DNA of 64,000 bases from Geomonas limicola (GTDB lineage: Bacteria > Desulfobacterota > Desulfuromonadia > Geobacterales > Geobacteraceae), in NCBI RefSeq assembly GCF_014193675.1, contig NZ_BLXZ01000001.1, positions 496,001-560,000 of the forward strand, in the 5' to 3' direction. Shown piece by piece: positions 62,008-64,000 of the stretch (position 1 is the stretch's first letter; every line of letters starts with the position of its first letter). The notes below the pieces were generated by a model. The model was not told the DNA's origin and ran no database searches. It saw nothing but the letters and a program-made list of their open reading frames with translations. Both the position numbers and the translations under genes were made by a program.

Positions 62008-63132
62008 GTGATCGTCGGGATTTTGAAGGAGATTAAGACCGAAGAAAACAGGGTATCCATGACACCGGCCGGTGTGGAAGTGATGACCGCCAAAGGTCAC
62101 CAGGTGCTGGTCGAGTCGCTTGCCGGCGTGGGGAGCGGGTTCAGCAACGAGGCCTACCAGGCAGCCGGCGCTGAGATCGTGGCGACTGCCGCCGAAGTCT
62201 ACGCGCGTTCCGAAATGGTGATGCACGTCAAAGAGCCCCAGCCCAGCGAGTACGAACTGATCCGTCCCGGCCAGATCGTCTTCACCTACTTCCACTTTGC
62301 GGCCTGCGAGGAGCTGACCCGCGCCATGCTGAAGACCGGCGCCATCGCCATCGCCTACGAGACCATCGTCGACGCCGACAACACCCTGCCGCTGCTTACC
62401 CCGATGAGCGAGGTGGCCGGGCGCATGGCGGCTCAACAGGCAGCCAAGTACTCCGAGCGGGCCCAGGGTGGGCGCGGTATCCTCCTGGGTGGCGTCCCCG
62501 GCGTGCCGCCGGCGAACGTCCTGGTCATCGGCGGTGGCGTGGTGGGCACCCACGCAGCCCAGATGGCCTGCGGCCTGGGTGCCAAGGTGTACCTCCTGGA
62601 CACCAGCCTGAACCGTCTGCGGCACCTCTCCGAGGTGATGCCCAAGAACTGCTTCCCGATGATGTCGTCGCCGGCCACCATCCGTGACCTGGTACAGCAG
62701 GCCGACGTGGTGATCGGCGCGGTCCTGGTGCACGGGGCGAAGGCCCCCAAGCTGGTGACCCGCGAGATGCTGAAGACCATGAAAAAAGGCGCGGTGCTGG
62801 TGGACATCGCCATCGACCAGGGGGGCTGTTTCGAGACCTCGCGTCCGACCACCCACACCACCCCGACCTACGAAGTGGATGGCATCCTGCACTACTGCGT
62901 CGCCAACATGCCCGGTGCGGTACCGCTGACCTCGACCGTGGCGCTTACCAACGCCACCCTCCCCTACGCGGCCGCCATCGCCGCCGAAGATTGGCGCGAG
63001 GTGGTGCGCAAGCACGCCGGCATCCGCGCCGGGGTCAACGTGGCCTGCGGCAAGGTGACCTACCAGGGGGTCGCGGAGGCCTTCGGCCTTGAGTACACCC
63101 CGGTCGACCAGCTGCTCATCTCCATCCCCTAG
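62008..63132 (+). CDS. ald: Alanine dehydrogenase Ald
   Basis: NAD-dependent interconversion of L-alanine and pyruvate plus ammonia. Family marks: VGILKEIKTEENRVSMTPAG at the N-terminus (Arg and Lys for substrate), MHVKEPQPSEY, the Rossmann motif VLVIGGGVVGTHAAQMACGL, and VDIAIDQGGCFETSRPTTH with the catalytic-region Asp and His nearby. 374 aa from GTG 62008 (AAGGAG 8 nt upstream). ATG 61960 is an in-frame alternative adding MTAPLAGNSSEEGEAI. Followed by a terminator. Confidence 0.95.
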   Translation: MIVGILKEIKTEENRVSMTPAGVEVMTAKGHQVLVESLAGVGSGFSNEAYQAAGAEIVATAAEVYARSEMVMHVKEPQPSEYELIRPGQIVFTYFHFAACEELTRAMLKTGAIAIAYETIVDADNTLPLLTPMSEVAGRMAAQQAAKYSERAQGGRGILLGGVPGVPPANVLVIGGGVVGTHAAQMACGLGAKVYLLDTSLNRLRHLSEVMPKNCFPMMSSPATIRDLVQQADVVIGAVLVHGAKAPKLVTREMLKTMKKGAVLVDIAIDQGGCFETSRPTTHTTPTYEVDGILHYCVANMPGAVPLTSTVALTNATLPYAAAIAAEDWREVVRKHAGIRAGVNVACGKVTYQGVAEAFGLEYTPVDQLLISIP

Positions 63133-63158
63133 CTCGGCACCGCATCGTCACACACCAG

Positions 63159-63186
63159 CGCCCCCTCCACCCGAGGGGGCGTTTTT
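63159..63186 (+). terminator. Rho-independent terminator of ald
   Basis: CGCCCCCT-CCACCCG-AGGGGGCG followed by TTTTT, 27 bp after the stop. Confidence 0.92.
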
Positions 63187-63281
63187 CGTTCAAGCTGCCA
63201 CCAGGTGCCGGCCGCTCCAGGGCTCACCGGCAAGCCCCCCTACCAAACTATGTGTTTAGGGCGAGGCTTCCTAAGGTACGG

Positions 63282-63313
63282 AAAAACCCCTGCGCCGCGC
63301 GGGCGACCAGGGG
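63282..63313 (-). terminator. Rho-independent terminator of the inositol monophosphatase gene
   Basis: Minus strand: CCCCTGGTCGCC-CGCG-CGGCGCAGGGG followed by TTTTT, about 40 bp after the stop at 63354. Confidence 0.88.
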
Positions 63314-63353
63314 CGATGAAGGGGGGACTCTGCGGCACCGGCCGCTGCTCGAC

Positions 63354-64000
63354 TCAACGAGCAGACCCGGCCCGTTTCAGGGCCTCGAGCATCTCGTCGT
63401 GAATCCCGCCGTTACTGGCGAGAATCCGGTGGTCGTAGACGGTGTACCCCGCTCCTTCCTGGTTGGTGACCCGCCCCCCGGCTTCGAGGACCAGGAGCGT
63501 GCCTGCCGCCACGTCCCAGGGTTTCAGCTTCACCTCCCAGTAGCCGTCAAGCCGTCCGGCGGCGACGTAGGCCAGGTCGAGCGCCGCGGCTCCGGCGCGC
63601 CGAACGCCGCGCGCCGCCAGTTGCAGTTCGAAGAAGTTCGCGAAGTTGTTCTCGTTGTCGCGGGCCACGTCGTAGGGAAATCCCGTCGCCACCAGTGCCC
63701 GCCTCAGCGGGGTCCGGGTGGAGACCCGGATCGGCCGGCCGTTCAGGAAGGCGCCCCCCCCTTTGCAGGCCGTGAAGAGTTCGTCCATCATGCAGTGGTA
63801 GATCACCCCGACAGCCAGCTCCCCCTGGAACTCCAGTGCTATCGAGACGCAGAACCAGGGGAAGCCGTGGGCAAAGTTGGTGGTGCCGTCCAGGGGATCG
63901 ATGATCCACTTGTAGCGGGAGTCGCTGCGCTTGGCCCCCTCCTCCTCGGCGAGAAAGCCGTGCCCCGGGAAGGCGGCCGCAAGCCGGGAGATGATGAGCT
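63354..64000 (-). CDS. suhB: Inositol monophosphatase family protein (SuhB-like), C-terminal part
   Basis: The coding frame runs off the right edge; about 214 codons are visible. Metal-binding motif WIIDPLDGTTNFAHGFP and the second motif KPWDVAAGTLLVLEAGG are both intact. These define the magnesium-dependent inositol monophosphatase family. In bacteria SuhB proteins also take part in ribosomal RNA antitermination, so the role cannot be fixed from sequence. The motif 1 Glu region (AEEEGAKRSD) is near the window edge. Confidence 0.92.
   Translation of the reverse strand, partial: LIISRLAAAFPGHGFLAEEEGAKRSDSRYKWIIDPLDGTTNFAHGFPWFCVSIALEFQGELAVGVIYHCMMDELFTACKGGGAFLNGRPIRVSTRTPLRRALVATGFPYDVARDNENNFANFFELQLAARGVRRAGAAALDLAYVAAGRLDGYWEVKLKPWDVAAGTLLVLEAGGRVTNQEGAGYTVYDHRILASNGGIHDEMLEALKRAGSAR

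Overview
The window reads as chromosomal DNA of a Geobacter-type bacterium (Geobacterales, Desulfuromonadia). This rests on the high GC, the dense set of sigma-54 activators and two-component systems, an ActP-type acetate symporter paired with a DUF485 protein, and a pilMNOPQ block followed by minor-pilin/PilY1 clusters, prepilin peptidase, valS, argJ and secA in an order I associate with Geobacter. The genus is an inference from gene content; no database was searched.

Layout. 1-5.3 kb (minus): type IV pilus alignment complex pilM-N-O-P and a pilQ secretin running off the left edge, led by a small Xre-type regulator. 5.6-24.4 kb (minus): three minor-pilin sets. Set A (5617-8279) has FimT, PilV, PilW and PilX-like genes and no PilY1. 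Set B (8578-15731) has PilV, PilW, PilX, a small exported protein, a 1178-aa PilY1, an atypical pseudopilin and a zinc-ribbon membrane protein. Set C (16154-24447) has an 1826-aa cysteine-rich PilY1, then FimT, PilV, PilW and PilX-like. Sets A and C are paralogous, gene for gene. 24.8-28.5 kb (minus): pilD, histidine kinase and sigma-54 response regulator in one operon.

28.8-41.4 kb: mostly housekeeping genes: valS, a receiver protein with a long Ala/Pro/Glu-rich tail, an exported serine hydrolase, a DUF2914 protein, argJ, secA, selU (plus strand) and a DUF2156 protein. 41.8-47.4 kb (plus): a double-Cache histidine kinase and NtrC-type regulator, followed by three genes of unknown function (cysteine-rich small protein, 2-TM protein, 8-TM protein). 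A good -24/-12 promoter precedes these three genes, with three copies of a TTTTGCA-N4-TGCAAAA palindrome upstream of it and a fourth copy upstream of the kinase. This looks like a self-contained, probably undescribed regulon.

48.4-56.2 kb (plus): two sodium/solute symporter systems (DUF485+ActP; DUF4212+SSS), each followed by a DUF294-type nucleotidyltransferase-like protein. The first keeps its catalytic signature and the second has lost it. An AP-endonuclease-2-fold TIM barrel closes the series. 56.2-59.8 kb (minus): UspA protein, two NarL-type regulators and a PAS histidine kinase. 60.1-63.1 kb (plus): a TyrR-like ACT-PAS-AAA+ sigma-54 activator next to alanine dehydrogenase (ald), with a TyrR-box-like palindrome and a -24/-12-like element between them. 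63.4 kb to the right edge (minus): the C-terminal part of an inositol monophosphatase family protein.

No rRNA, tRNA, CRISPR array, intact insertion sequence or prophage was seen. Two repeat structures with inverted ends occur in gene-free DNA (40299-40526 and 47574-47881).
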